Shown here piece after piece: positions 26,589 through 34,840 of a DNA stretch of 64,000 nucleotides. A program made the position numbers and the translations under genes. Numbering within the stretch: the stretch's first letter is position 1; the number at the start of each line of letters is the position of its first letter. The notes under the pieces are model-generated. The model was given only the letters and a program-made list of their open reading frames with translations, searched no databases and had not been told where the DNA came from. Origin of the DNA: Mycolicibacterium sp. CBMA 234 (GTDB lineage Bacteria; Actinomycetota; Actinomycetes; Mycobacteriales; Mycobacteriaceae); contig NZ_MPKW01000003.1 in NCBI RefSeq assembly GCF_009729415.1, positions 1 through 64,000 on the forward strand, read 5' to 3'.

Positions 26589-28709
26589 TCAGATGCGGCC
26601 CACCGTCACATCCCACGGGTGTGCCGCCTCGGTGAGCGCGGCCAGCCTGCGGGCGTGCCAGCCGGCGGTGCCGAATTCGTCGGCCCAGCTGCGGGCCCGC
26701 ATGGTCGCGCGCCACAACGGATGTTCGGCCGTGGTGCCGATGGCGCCGTGCAGCTGATGGGCGATGGTGGTGACGGGTGCGACGGCGCGGCCGACGGCGA
26801 CCTTCGCCACGCTGGTGGCGTATGCCGTGCGCGCGTCTGTAAAGCCGTATTGGGCTGCCGCCGTTACCGCCAAAGTGGTTGCTGCCCTGGCTCGTTCGAT
26901 CTCGCCAAGCATGGACGCCACGGCGTGCTGCACGGCCTGGTGCGCGTTCAATGGGCGGCCGAACTGCACTCGGGTCGCAGTATGCGCGACGGTCAGTTCT
27001 GCCGCGGCGTCAAAAGCGCCCACGATCTGGATGCAGCGACACCACGCGCCGCGGACCGTCAGCTCGTCGGCGACGGTGAGTGGAAGGTGGACGGCATCGG
27101 TTGCCGCAGCATCGAATTCGACGGTAGCGCGTGGCTCGCCGGCGAGGTTGTGTCCGGCGTTGGTGATCGTCGGCGCGGTCACCAGGGTGACCTGCAACGC
27201 GTCCGGTCCGCGCTTGGTCGCCAGGATCGGCCCGCACTGTGGCCACAGCGCGACCTGCTCGGTGGCCACAGTCAGTGGCCCGGAGGTCGGCACATTCAGA
27301 CCGGCTGCGGTGGCCAACCATGTTGCCAGCACATCGGTTTCGGCGATCGGTACCGCGGCGGCATGGCGGGCCAGCGAGCCCAGTACGACGGCAGCGGCCG
27401 CCGGCCCGGCGTCGTCGGTGCCGCTCAGCCGGGTCAGCTCGGAACTCTCAAGCGTGCGCCACAAGGCGTCGTCGAACGACAGGGGCAGCGTGCGGGCGGG
27501 CTGCGCGGTCTGGCCGATCTCGTCGATCAGCTCCCGCAGCTCGTCGAGCCCGTCTGAATTTGCTTGCAGTGCAGGCTGTTTAGACCAGCTCTTCGCGACG
27601 ATGCCGCGCAGAACCTCATTGGTGCCACCGCGCAGCGTGAACAGCGGTGAGTGCACCCGAGCGGTGTCGAGCATGGCTTGCAGCCGGGGTCGGTCCGGAC
27701 CGTCGTACCGGTCCAACAGGTCGGCGGCAATCTCTACGGACTCCTGCTCGAAGCGGGTGCCCTGGTCTTTCACCAGCGCTGCGCGGACGGCGGCGTCGTG
27801 GCCCGTGGTCAGTGCTCGCGCGACCGATATGGACAGCTGGCGCAGCGAGATCATTCGCGCCAGGAGGTCGCCGATCTCTGTGTCCGCCTCGCCGCGTAGT
27901 GCGTCGATGACGGCGAAAAGCATTGTGGCCGTGGATAGGAAGCGTTCCGGTCCGCTGCGCTCGAAACCCAACTCCGAGGTGACCTGGTGCCAGCCATCGC
28001 CGACGGTGCCCAGGACGTCGGCGTCGGTCAGTGCGACGTCGTCGAACAGCACTTCGTTGAAATGGTGTTCGCCGTTCATCTGGACGATGGGCTCGATGGT
28101 GACGCCCGGGGCGTCGGTGGGCACGATGAGCTGGCTGAACCCCGCGTGCCGATGGTTCGGGTCCAGCGGGCTGGTGCGGGCCAGCACCACGATCTGATGG
28201 GCCAGGTGGGCACCGCTGGTCCATACCTTGGAACCGTTGAGCGTCCACCCGCCGTCCGTCCGGGTGGCCTTGGTGGTGACCGCGGCCAGATCAGAACCGG
28301 CGCCGTACTCGCTCATCCCGATCGCGGAATACAAAGTGCCCGAGGCGATTCTGGGGAGCAGTCGACGGCGCTGCTCTTCATTGCCGTAGGTGAGGAGTGC
28401 GGGGGCCACCTGCCTGTCCGCGATCCAGTGCGCGGCGACGGGAGCACCGTGGGCCAGCAGCTCCTCGGTGACCACATACCGGTGCATGTGGCTGCGGCCC
28501 TGCCCTCCGTATTCGACGGGGATGGTCAGGCCGACGAAGCCGGCCGCCGCCAACCGGACGCTGAAGTCGGCGTCCCATTTCGACAGCCAGCAGTCGACGC
28601 CGGGTTGCCAGCCGAACTGTTCCGCATCCGCGGTGAGGAAACGGCGCAGGTTCGATCGCAGTTCGGCGAGGTCACCGTCGTCGGCGCGGAGCGCGTCGAA
28701 ATCGTCCAT
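26589..28709 (-). CDS. fused two-domain acyl-CoA dehydrogenase
   Basis: A 706-aa protein with two acyl-CoA dehydrogenase modules. The N-terminal one (about 1-385) is complete: GLTIPVEYGGQG, SAIGMSEYGAGSDLAA, FAD-contact GSKVWTSGAH, MNGEHHFNEVLFDDV, and LRGGTNEVLRGIVA. The C-terminal one (about 395-706) is shorter and has diverged (VQFGRPLNAHQAVQHAVASML, HQLHGAIG), and may be structural. It catalyses the first step of beta-oxidation of an unknown acyl-CoA. Start at ATG 28709. Unlike the 15368-17527 protein, the well-conserved module comes first here. It is divergent from the RibD-like reductase gene. Confidence 0.8.
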   Translation of the reverse strand: MDDFDALRADDGDLAELRSNLRRFLTADAEQFGWQPGVDCWLSKWDADFSVRLAAAGFVGLTIPVEYGGQGRSHMHRYVVTEELLAHGAPVAAHWIADRQVAPALLTYGNEEQRRRLLPRIASGTLYSAIGMSEYGAGSDLAAVTTKATRTDGGWTLNGSKVWTSGAHLAHQIVVLARTSPLDPNHRHAGFSQLIVPTDAPGVTIEPIVQMNGEHHFNEVLFDDVALTDADVLGTVGDGWHQVTSELGFERSGPERFLSTATMLFAVIDALRGEADTEIGDLLARMISLRQLSISVARALTTGHDAAVRAALVKDQGTRFEQESVEIAADLLDRYDGPDRPRLQAMLDTARVHSPLFTLRGGTNEVLRGIVAKSWSKQPALQANSDGLDELRELIDEIGQTAQPARTLPLSFDDALWRTLESSELTRLSGTDDAGPAAAAVVLGSLARHAAAVPIAETDVLATWLATAAGLNVPTSGPLTVATEQVALWPQCGPILATKRGPDALQVTLVTAPTITNAGHNLAGEPRATVEFDAAATDAVHLPLTVADELTVRGAWCRCIQIVGAFDAAAELTVAHTATRVQFGRPLNAHQAVQHAVASMLGEIERARAATTLAVTAAAQYGFTDARTAYATSVAKVAVGRAVAPVTTIAHQLHGAIGTTAEHPLWRATMRARSWADEFGTAGWHARRLAALTEAAHPWDVTVGRI

Positions 28710-28768
28710 CGGGCAACAGTAATCGCGGGCGGGCTGAATTGTCGGTGGGTGACGGCATACTCGTCGCG

Positions 28769-29296
28769 ATGGCGACCATTTACTACACCTCTTCGAGTCT
28801 GGACGGCTTCATCGTTGATTCCGCAGGCAGTCTGGACTGGCTGCTGACTCGCGATATCGACGTCGACGGACCGTTCGGCTACAAGGCCTTCGAGCAATCG
28901 GTGGGCGCGCTGGTGATGGGGTCGACCACGTACCAGTGGCTGGTCGAGAACCAACCGGGCGACTGGCCCTATCCGCAACCGTCGTGGCTGCTCACGTCGC
29001 GCCCCAACGTCGTTGTCCCGGGGCATCCGGTGCAGGTGGCCAGTGGTGATGTCGCGCAACTACATCCGACGTTGGTGGAGGCGGCCGGTGAGCGCGACGT
29101 CTGGGTGCTCGGCGGCGGCGACGTCGCGGCGCAGTTTGTCACGGCGGGCCTGGTCGACGAACTGGTGGTGTCCTACGCCCCGTGTTCGTTGGGCGCCGGA
29201 GCGCCGGTGCTGCCGGTGCATTCCGAGTGGCGACTGCTGGAGTCTGCGGTCAACGGCGACTTCGTCTGCGCCCGGTGGGCTCGCGCCGACGGCTAA
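28769..29296 (+). CDS. dihydrofolate reductase / RibD C-terminal domain family protein
   Basis: A 175-aa protein of the RibD_C/DHFR superfamily. It starts with ATIYYTSSSLDGFIVD, contains GALVMGSTTYQWL in the middle, and has the NADPH-site pattern VWVLGGGDVAAQF near residue 115. Stand-alone members are NADPH-dependent reductases of unknown substrate. ATG 28769 is preferred to an in-frame start at 28739. Its stop overlaps the end of the convergent TetR gene by 4 bp, so the two may be functionally linked, but that is only suggestive. Confidence 0.8.
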   Translation: MATIYYTSSSLDGFIVDSAGSLDWLLTRDIDVDGPFGYKAFEQSVGALVMGSTTYQWLVENQPGDWPYPQPSWLLTSRPNVVVPGHPVQVASGDVAQLHPTLVEAAGERDVWVLGGGDVAAQFVTAGLVDELVVSYAPCSLGAGAPVLPVHSEWRLLESAVNGDFVCARWARADG

Positions 29297-29928
29297 CCGC
29301 CGGCGGTGGGCAGACCGTTGCTCTTGACGAAAGCCTTTGCCTTGATGAGGAATTCGAGCTGGCTGGCGACGTCGTTCAGGGGGTCCATGCTCTTCGCGGA
29401 CCGGCTCAGGACGACGCCGCCTTCCAGCGCGGCCAGGCAGGTCACCGCCAGCGCGGACGCGTCGGCGTCGTCGAATCCCTCGGCGGTGAAGGCATGGCCG
29501 AGTGCAGTGCGCCAGCGATCGAAGATCTCGGCGGCGATCGGGGTCAGCGTCGGCGCTTCGTCGCCCGACCCGACCGCGGCCGCCACTACCGGGCAGCCTG
29601 CCGTGAAGTCACTGTCGGCCAGGATCTGGTCCCAGAACGTGACGAAACCGCGGACGAGGGCAATGCCGCCGTACGCGGCGGCGCCGTCGATGTGGGCAGC
29701 GATTGCATCGCCGGCGAACTGCAGCGCCTCGATGAGCAGCTGGCTGCGGCCCTCAGGAAAGTGGTGATAAACCGAACCCCGAGGCGCGCCGCTGCGCGCC
29801 AGCACCTCGTCGATGGTCACTCCAGCGGCGCCCCGCTCACGCAGCACGGCAGCGGCGCTGCGCACCATCCGCTCTCGAGTGGCGCCGCGCTTGTTGACCG
29901 GCTTGGTGTCAGGCGCTGCTGAGGTCAA
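29293..29928 (-). CDS. TetR-family regulator (LmrA/YxaF-like C-terminal domain)
   Basis: A 211-aa TetR repressor. The DNA-binding domain (about 17-63) contains AAAVLRERGAAGVTIDEVLARSG and RGSVYHHFPEGRSQL. The C-terminal ligand domain with TAGCPVVAAAVGSGDEAP resembles the LmrA/YxaF group. Its ATG (29928) overlaps by 4 bp (ATGA) the stop of a 44-aa ORF that has a perfect Shine-Dalgarno, so translation is probably coupled. A dyad in the promoter of that leader ORF (30097-30110) is a candidate autoregulatory site. The likely targets are the flanking reductase, crotonase or itself. Confidence 0.85.
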   Translation of the reverse strand: MTSAAPDTKPVNKRGATRERMVRSAAAVLRERGAAGVTIDEVLARSGAPRGSVYHHFPEGRSQLLIEALQFAGDAIAAHIDGAAAYGGIALVRGFVTFWDQILADSDFTAGCPVVAAAVGSGDEAPTLTPIAAEIFDRWRTALGHAFTAEGFDDADASALAVTCLAALEGGVVLSRSAKSMDPLNDVASQLEFLIKAKAFVKSNGLPTAGG

Positions 29929-30059
29929 TGGCTGATCCGGTCCCGGAGCTGCGTCATCCGGTCCTGCATCCCGCGCGCTGCTTCGCGCAGCCGCTCATTA
30001 GCTCCGAGGACGGTATGCGTAAAGCGATGGCCTCTGACGTTGACTTCGACCACCCACAT
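29925..30059 (-). CDS. 44-aa small protein in front of the TetR gene
   Basis: A short ORF, MWVVEVNVRG...MTQLRDRISH, beginning at ATG 30059 with a full AAGGAGG at 30067-30073 on the reverse strand and a 7-base spacer. Its stop overlaps the TetR start by 4 bp. The C-terminal half is rich in Arg, Glu and Met and should form an amphipathic helix (LREAARGMQDRMTQLRDRI). An in-frame upstream start at 30170 is possible but lacks a ribosome site. I do not recognise it; it could be a small regulator-associated protein or a coupling leader. Confidence 0.6.
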   Translation of the reverse strand: MWVVEVNVRGHRFTHTVLGANERLREAARGMQDRMTQLRDRISH

Positions 30060-30085
30060 GGCGCGTCCTCCTTGATATGCGTCTG

Positions 30086-30115
30086 AGCATAGAACCTCGA
30101 ACACATTCGACCAAA
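30086..30115 (-). promoter_or_regulatory. candidate promoter and dyad for the 44-aa ORF/TetR operon
   Basis: Read on the reverse strand, TTTGGT (30115-30110) and TATGCT (30091-30086) are separated by 18 bases and lie 27 bp before the ATG at 30059. Between them is the dyad tcgaa-N4-ttcga (30097-30110), well placed to block RNA polymerase. Confidence 0.35.
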
Positions 30116-30235
30116 GTTTGTATTCCCGGTCACAATTCTGTGAGCTCGTGATGGCCTCTGGATGACTCAACAGCGACTCCTGTTACAAAACTATGGTTTC
30201 TTGCATAATTGTGGATTCGGGAGTTCACTGCACAC

Positions 30236-31033
30236 ATGACCATCGATCTCGATTTGCAGACCGTCACCCTCGAACGTGACGGACACGTTCTGGTGATGGG
30301 CCTGGGTCGGCCTGAGAAGCGCAACGCGTTTGACCGCGCGATGCTGGCCGACCTGTCGCGGGCGTACGGGCTGTTGGAGCGCGACGACAGCCTGCGCGCC
30401 GGTGTGCTCGTCGCTCATGGCGACCACTTCACGGCAGGGCTGGACCTGCTCGACGTCGCCCCGGCCATTGCCGCCGGCGAGAGCCCGTTTCCGGCCGACG
30501 GCCGCGATCCCTGGCGGCTCGACGGGCCGTGGACCAAGCCGCTCGTCGCGGCGGTTCAGGGCCGCTGCCTGACCCTTGGCATCGAACTCTTGCTGGCCGC
30601 CGACGTCCGGATCGCTGCCGCCGACGCTCGCTTCGCCCAGATCGAGGTGCTGCGTGGCATCTACCCCTTCGGCGGAGCCACTGTGCGGCTACCGCGCGAC
30701 GCGGGCTGGGGTAACGCCATGCGTTGGCTGCTCACGGGCGACGAGTTCGACGCGGCCGAGGCGCACCGCATCGGCTTGGTGCAGGAGGTGACCGACGATG
30801 CCGCCGCTGCGCGCGCCCGCGCGCTCGAATTGGCGCATGCCATCGCCGACCGGTCCGCCCCGCTGGGGGTGCAGGCGACGCTGGCGTCGGCTCAACTGGC
30901 TCGCAACGCCGGCGAGGCCGCGGCCTTCGAACGTCTCCAGCCCGAGGTGGTCCGGTTGTTCGGCACCCAGGACGCCGCCGAGGGCGTGCAGTCCTTCGTC
31001 GAGCGGCGCGCGGCCAGCTTCGAAGGGCGCTGA
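30236..31033 (+). CDS. enoyl-CoA hydratase/isomerase family protein (crotonase)
   Basis: A 265-aa crotonase. First oxyanion segment VLVAHGDHFTAGLDLLD (about 60-76), second VAAVQGRCLTLGIELLLAAD (about 105-124), then RFAQIEVLRGIYPFGGATVRLP. The usual second catalytic Glu region is altered to Val/Leu-rich sequence, so isomerase or hydrolase-type chemistry is possible. ATG 30236 is chosen; an upstream ATG at 30209 falls in the likely promoter (CATAAT at 30204-30209). It is divergent from the TetR operon and could be its target. Confidence 0.82.
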   Translation: MTIDLDLQTVTLERDGHVLVMGLGRPEKRNAFDRAMLADLSRAYGLLERDDSLRAGVLVAHGDHFTAGLDLLDVAPAIAAGESPFPADGRDPWRLDGPWTKPLVAAVQGRCLTLGIELLLAADVRIAAADARFAQIEVLRGIYPFGGATVRLPRDAGWGNAMRWLLTGDEFDAAEAHRIGLVQEVTDDAAAARARALELAHAIADRSAPLGVQATLASAQLARNAGEAAAFERLQPEVVRLFGTQDAAEGVQSFVERRAASFEGR

Positions 31034-31059
31034 CAGCCTCGAAAGATGCAGGGGCCGTT

Positions 31060-31073
31060 GATATTTAAATATC
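31060..31073. promoter_or_regulatory. 14-bp perfect AT palindrome
   Basis: gatatttaaatatc is a perfect palindrome about 65 bp upstream of the hydrolase at 31138 and 27 bp after the crotonase stop. Such AT-rich symmetry is rare in this GC-rich DNA. It may be an operator; a terminator role is less likely because the stem would be weak. Confidence 0.35.
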
Positions 31074-31137
31074 GGCGGCGTGCTGCTCAGGCGCACAGTC
31101 AACACCAGCGCGGCAGCCGCTGCTATAGCCTCTGCAG

Positions 31138-32007
31138 ATGGGTGAGTCCAGTCCCGTTCTCGGGGTATCGAGCCAGCTTCACTATGTCCAGACCCGTGAC
31201 GGCCGCCGGCTGCGGACGATGACAAGTGGCCGGCCCGCCGACACTCTGGTCGTCCTGGAAGCGGGACTGGGCGTGAGCGGGCTGTACTGGACGCTGGTGC
31301 AGGCGCTGTTGCCCGCTCATGTGTGCGCCGTCGCCTACGAGAGATCGGGCTATGGCGGCAGCGATGTGACCGCCGATCCCCGCGACCTGAATAGCCTCGC
31401 GTCCGATCTGGAAGACGTGATCGACAAGTACCCGCACCGGCGACTGGTCCTTGTCGGCCACAGTTGGGGCGGTCCGATCGTTCGGACAGTTGCCGCTCGC
31501 CGCGTTGCCGCGGGATCTGTGGTGAGCGGTGTGGTCCTGGTGGACCACACCGACGAGAACGCGGACTACTTACTCACCGAAAGCATGCGCAAGACCTTCT
31601 CGACACTGGCCGCCGTCACGGTTCTACTTGCGCGGGTCGGTCTCATGAGACCGCTTTCCGCACTGGCGATGCGCGGCTTACCGCGTGAAGTTCGTCGAGC
31701 AACCCGCGAGGCGACGTACTCGAGGGCCAGTGCGCGAACGGCAGCTGCGGAGATGGTTCATGTCGTCGACGGACTCACCGAGCTGCGGCGTCACCCACCG
31801 GTCCTGGAGCAAGTGCCCGTGCACGTGATTTCCGCGCAGCGCACGGGCTTTCTCGACCGGTCGCACCGCGCTGATTTGATGACAGCTCACCGGATCACCG
31901 CCGATTCGTTCAGCATGGGACGTTTCGTTCCTGCTCCGGAGTCGAACCACATGGTTCCCATCTGCGAGCCGGAACTGATCGCTGAGCAGATCCGGCTGCT
32001 CGTATGA
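31138..32007 (+). CDS. alpha/beta hydrolase
   Basis: A 289-aa alpha/beta hydrolase of the general AB-hydrolase_1 type. The nucleophile elbow is GHSWGG (Ser at about residue 109), the oxyanion turn is near LEAGLGVSGLYW, and the base is probably the His in ESNHMVPIC near the C-terminus. There is no signal peptide. The substrate is unknown. It begins at ATG 31138 and is convergent with the 73-aa gene on the other strand, with a hairpin terminator between them. Confidence 0.8.
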   Translation: MGESSPVLGVSSQLHYVQTRDGRRLRTMTSGRPADTLVVLEAGLGVSGLYWTLVQALLPAHVCAVAYERSGYGGSDVTADPRDLNSLASDLEDVIDKYPHRRLVLVGHSWGGPIVRTVAARRVAAGSVVSGVVLVDHTDENADYLLTESMRKTFSTLAAVTVLLARVGLMRPLSALAMRGLPREVRRATREATYSRASARTAAAEMVHVVDGLTELRRHPPVLEQVPVHVISAQRTGFLDRSHRADLMTAHRITADSFSMGRFVPAPESNHMVPICEPELIAEQIRLLV

Positions 32008-32050
32008 CCGTCGTTGCCGCTCCGTACCCGAGGTCGCGCTGACTACATCG

Positions 32051-32093
32051 AAAAAGTAAAGAGCCCTGGGGATTTGAATTCCCAGGGCCCTTT
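32051..32093 (-). terminator. intrinsic terminator of the 73-aa gene
   Basis: Thirteen-base arms (32058-32070 and 32081-32093) pair with a single A/C mismatch, which becomes a G-U pair in the reverse-strand RNA. On that strand the hairpin is followed by a T-rich run (tctttactttttc). It lies 14 bp after the stop of the 32107-32328 gene and also after the convergent hydrolase. Confidence 0.75.
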
Positions 32094-32106
32094 GGAACGT
32101 GTGCGG

Positions 32107-32328
32107 TCAGCCGGCGTTCTCCAGCGCAACGAGTGCGGCGGCCAGCTTGAAGAACTTGTTCGAGCCCAGGTCCCGAATCGTCTTGATGTGGAACGACTCG
32201 GCGAAAACCTCGGCGTGCTTGTCGGTGAGGCCGGCCAGCGCGGCGGGCGATGCGTCGAGGATGTCCTTGAGGGACTTGTCTTCGAATGCCTTGTCGAGCG
32301 ACTTCTCAAGATCAACGGAAACGGCCAC
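32107..32328 (-). CDS. 73-aa conserved small protein, helix-hairpin-helix-like
   Basis: A 73-aa protein starting at ATG 32328 with a GGAGG site close upstream (32333-32337 on the reverse strand). Helices are predicted throughout: VDLEKSLDKAFEDKSLKDIL, then SPAALAGLTDKHAEVFAESF, then IKTIRDLGSNKFFKLAAALV. The spacing AGLT...LGIKT-like...IRDLG resembles the helix-hairpin-helix proteins that bind DNA non-specifically, but the match is loose. I recall similar short proteins in other mycobacteria, with unknown function. It is a single-gene unit with its own terminator. Confidence 0.7.
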   Translation of the reverse strand: MAVSVDLEKSLDKAFEDKSLKDILDASPAALAGLTDKHAEVFAESFHIKTIRDLGSNKFFKLAAALVALENAG

Positions 32329-32426
32329 GGGTTACCTCCCTGATATTCGTGAACGATCTTCGGACAGGCGCGACGCTATCAGCGCGATAACCAGTTCGCG
32401 CGGGATAGAAAACACCTGACGAAAAG

Positions 32427-32485
32427 CCGATGGCCACCCGGCTGGTCCGCCGAGGGGCGAAGGACCAAGCGCGGGTGGCCATCGG
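32427..32485 (-). terminator. two-tier hairpin after the aldehyde dehydrogenase gene
   Basis: Perfect 14-base arms (32427-32440 and 32472-32485) enclose a second 6-base stem (tggtcc / ggacca, 32443-32448 and 32462-32467). It starts 12 bp after the stop of the aldehyde dehydrogenase gene on the reverse strand. No T-tract follows. Confidence 0.65.
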
Positions 32486-32496
32486 ACGAAGCGTCG

Positions 32497-33969
32497 TTAC
32501 TCCGGGGTGTAGCCGAACGGCATCAGCACGCTCTTCTGCTGGCAGTAGGCCTCGATGCCCTCGGGGCCGTTCTCGCGGCCGATGCCCGAGTTCTTGTAGC
32601 CGCCGAACGGGGCGCCCGGGTCGAACGCGTACATGTTGACCGCGTACGTGCCGGTGCGAATCTGCGCGGCGATCTTCATGGCCCGCGGGATGTCCTTGGT
32701 GTAGACGCTGCCGGCCAGACCGTAGTCCGAGTCGTTGGCGATCCGGATGGCGTCCTCTTCGGTGTCGAAGAGGATGATCGCCAGCACCGGGCCGAAGATC
32801 TCCTCCTGGGCGATGGTCATCGAGTTGTCCACATCGGCGAACACCGTCGGCTGCACGAACCAACCGGAATCCAGGCCCTCGGGACGGCCGCCGCCGGTGG
32901 CGATGCGCGCACCCTCTTCGACGCCCTTCTTGATGTAGCCCTCGACGCGCTCGCGCTGCTTCTCGCTGATCAGCGGGCCGATCATGGCGGCCGGGTTGTC
33001 GGGCAGACCGACCTGCATGCCCGCGACGCCGGCGGCCACCTTCTCGACGACCTCGTCGTACCGCGACCGCGGGGCCAGGATGCGGGTCTGGCCGACGCAG
33101 GCCTGACCGGTGTTCATCAGGCCCGAGAACAGCAGCATCGGCAGGGTCGAGTCCAGGTCGGCGTCTTCCAGGATGATCGCCGCGGACTTGCCGCCGAGTT
33201 CCAGCGTGCAGGGCTTGAGCCGCTCAGCGGCGACCTTGCCGATTTCTTTACCGACGGCGGAGCTGCCGGTGAAGGTGAACTTGTCGATCTCGGGGTTGGC
33301 GGTCAGCGCGCGGCCGGTGTCCGGGCCACCCGGCACGATCGAGAGGACGCCCTCGGGCAGGCCGGCCTCGGCGAAGGCCTGGGCCATGGCGAACACCGAC
33401 AGCGGCGTCTCAGCGGCGGGCTTGAGGACGACGGTGCAGCCGGCCAGCAGCGCCGGACCCAGCTTGTTGGCGGCCAGGAAGAACGGCACGTTCCACGCGG
33501 CGACGGCGGCGACGACGCCGACGGGCTCGCGGGTCACCAGGGTCTGGCCGTAGATGCCGTCGCGGATGTCGCTCCACTGGAACTTGTCCGCGGCACCGGC
33601 GAAGTAGTTGAACGACGACATGGCCGCGCCGTACTGCATCATGTCGACGATGCTCGGCGGCTGGCCGGTCTCGGCCGACAGCAGGAACTTCAGTTCGTCG
33701 GCGCGCTCGGTCATGATGCGCGACGCTTCGGCGATCACAGCACCGCGCTCGGCGGGCGTCATCTTGGGCCACGGGCCTTCGTCGAACGCCTTGCGGGCGG
33801 CGGCGCACGCGGCATCCACGTCGGCCTTCGCGGCCAGCGGCACCTTGCCGACCAGCTCGCCGGTGGCCGGGGAGTGCACCTGGATGACGTCCGACGTCGA
33901 GGGTGCGGTCCACTGACCGCCGATAAAGAGCTGGTCCCACTCGGTTTTGAATGCCGTGCTTTGTGTCAT
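32497..33969 (-). CDS. aldehyde dehydrogenase (Rv0223c-like)
   Basis: A 490-aa NAD(P)-dependent aldehyde dehydrogenase. The catalytic cysteine is in NTGQACVGQTR, the general-base glutamate in LELGGKSAA, and the cofactor-binding FTGSSAVGKEIG lies at about residues 228-239; QEEIFGPVL and APFGGYKNSGIGRE are the usual C-terminal signatures. It oxidises an aldehyde to the acid. ATG 33969 is preferred over an in-frame start at 34008. Gene order with the methyltransferase and glycosyltransferase matches Rv0223c-Rv0225 of M. tuberculosis. An almost KstR-like site is located 32 bp upstream. Confidence 0.87.
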   Translation of the reverse strand: MTQSTAFKTEWDQLFIGGQWTAPSTSDVIQVHSPATGELVGKVPLAAKADVDAACAAARKAFDEGPWPKMTPAERGAVIAEASRIMTERADELKFLLSAETGQPPSIVDMMQYGAAMSSFNYFAGAADKFQWSDIRDGIYGQTLVTREPVGVVAAVAAWNVPFFLAANKLGPALLAGCTVVLKPAAETPLSVFAMAQAFAEAGLPEGVLSIVPGGPDTGRALTANPEIDKFTFTGSSAVGKEIGKVAAERLKPCTLELGGKSAAIILEDADLDSTLPMLLFSGLMNTGQACVGQTRILAPRSRYDEVVEKVAAGVAGMQVGLPDNPAAMIGPLISEKQRERVEGYIKKGVEEGARIATGGGRPEGLDSGWFVQPTVFADVDNSMTIAQEEIFGPVLAIILFDTEEDAIRIANDSDYGLAGSVYTKDIPRAMKIAAQIRTGTYAVNMYAFDPGAPFGGYKNSGIGRENGPEGIEAYCQQKSVLMPFGYTPE

Positions 33970-34000
33970 GGGCGTCACACTACCGAGTTTTCGGCTAAAC

Positions 34001-34014
34001 GAGAACATGTTCCA
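34001..34014. promoter_or_regulatory. TetR-type dyad upstream of aldehyde dehydrogenase
   Basis: gagaacatgttcca matches the KstR-type pattern TnnAACnnGTTnnA except for the first base. Its centre is 38 bp upstream of the ATG at 33969, in a typical promoter position, and only 11 bp beyond the end of the methyltransferase gene. Confidence 0.35.
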
Positions 34015-34024
34015 ATTGGGTCGT

Positions 34025-34807
34025 TCAGCTGGGCTTGAGCACCAACACCAGGTTGCTCGTCAGGAACTCCTGTAACACCGGTACAGACGTCGCCCGCCAG
34101 GCCCATCGCGGGTGGTAGCGGGGGAATGCCGCGACCAGCGCCCCGGTACTGCGGGCCCAGTCCAGCCCGGCTGCGGCCGACACCGCGAACAACGACGATC
34201 CGTAGTCGTTCTTCGGGCGATGACCGTGTTTGCGGGTGTACATCTCGGCGGCCCGCTTGCCGCCCAGGTAGTGCGTCAGCCCCATTTCGTGGCCGCCGAA
34301 CGGGCCCAGCCACACCGTGTACGACAGGATGACCAGCCCACCCGGCCGGGTGACCCGCAGCATTTCCCGGCCCATCAGCCAGGGCTCGCGCACGTGTTCG
34401 GCGACGTTCGACGACAGGCAGATGTCGACGCTGTCGTCGGCGAACGGCAGCGCCATGCCCGACGCCCGGACGAATGCGCCGGCGCCATGGGGCTGGCCGG
34501 CCGGGCCGGCGTGCATCTCGCGGGGGTCGGGCTCCACGCCGAGGTACGTCATGCCCGCGCCTGAGAACTCGGTGGCGAAGTAGCCGGGCCCACCGCCGAC
34601 GTCGAGCACCGTCGTGCCCTGCGGCGACGTCCCATTGACGTCGCGCCACAGCCCATCGACCAGGCTGACGGTGTCTTTGGCGAGTCCGCCATAGAACCGG
34701 GCCGGGTCGCTCTGCTCGAAGCGGAACTCACTGAGCAGGCGGATCGAGCGGGAGAGAGTGGCTCGTGAAGCGGTGTTGACCAGTCCGGCAGCTGCCCAGC
34801 GATTCAC
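34025..34807 (-). CDS. SAM-dependent methyltransferase (Rv0224c-like)
   Basis: A 260-aa class I methyltransferase. The AdoMet-binding motif I is VLDVGGGPGYFA (about residues 68-79), motif II is the acidic VEPDPRE, and SNVAEHVREPWLMGREMLRVTRPGG is the UbiE/type-11 region. It is the likely counterpart of Rv0224c, which lies in the same place in M. tuberculosis. The methyl acceptor is unknown; its neighbours (glycosyltransferase, envelope genes) suggest a glycolipid or polysaccharide. It is divergent from the glycosyltransferase gene with a 33-bp gap. Confidence 0.83.
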   Translation of the reverse strand: MNRWAAAGLVNTASRATLSRSIRLLSEFRFEQSDPARFYGGLAKDTVSLVDGLWRDVNGTSPQGTTVLDVGGGPGYFATEFSGAGMTYLGVEPDPREMHAGPAGQPHGAGAFVRASGMALPFADDSVDICLSSNVAEHVREPWLMGREMLRVTRPGGLVILSYTVWLGPFGGHEMGLTHYLGGKRAAEMYTRKHGHRPKNDYGSSLFAVSAAAGLDWARSTGALVAAFPRYHPRWAWRATSVPVLQEFLTSNLVLVLKPS

Positions 34808-34840
34808 TCCGCAACCCTACTCACCGGTACCCTTCTCTCG

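Noticed and set aside
30130..30143. TCACA-N4-TGTGA dyad taken as a possible CRP site
   Set aside because: CRP sites have the half-sites in the opposite order (TGTGA then TCACA) with a 6-base spacer.
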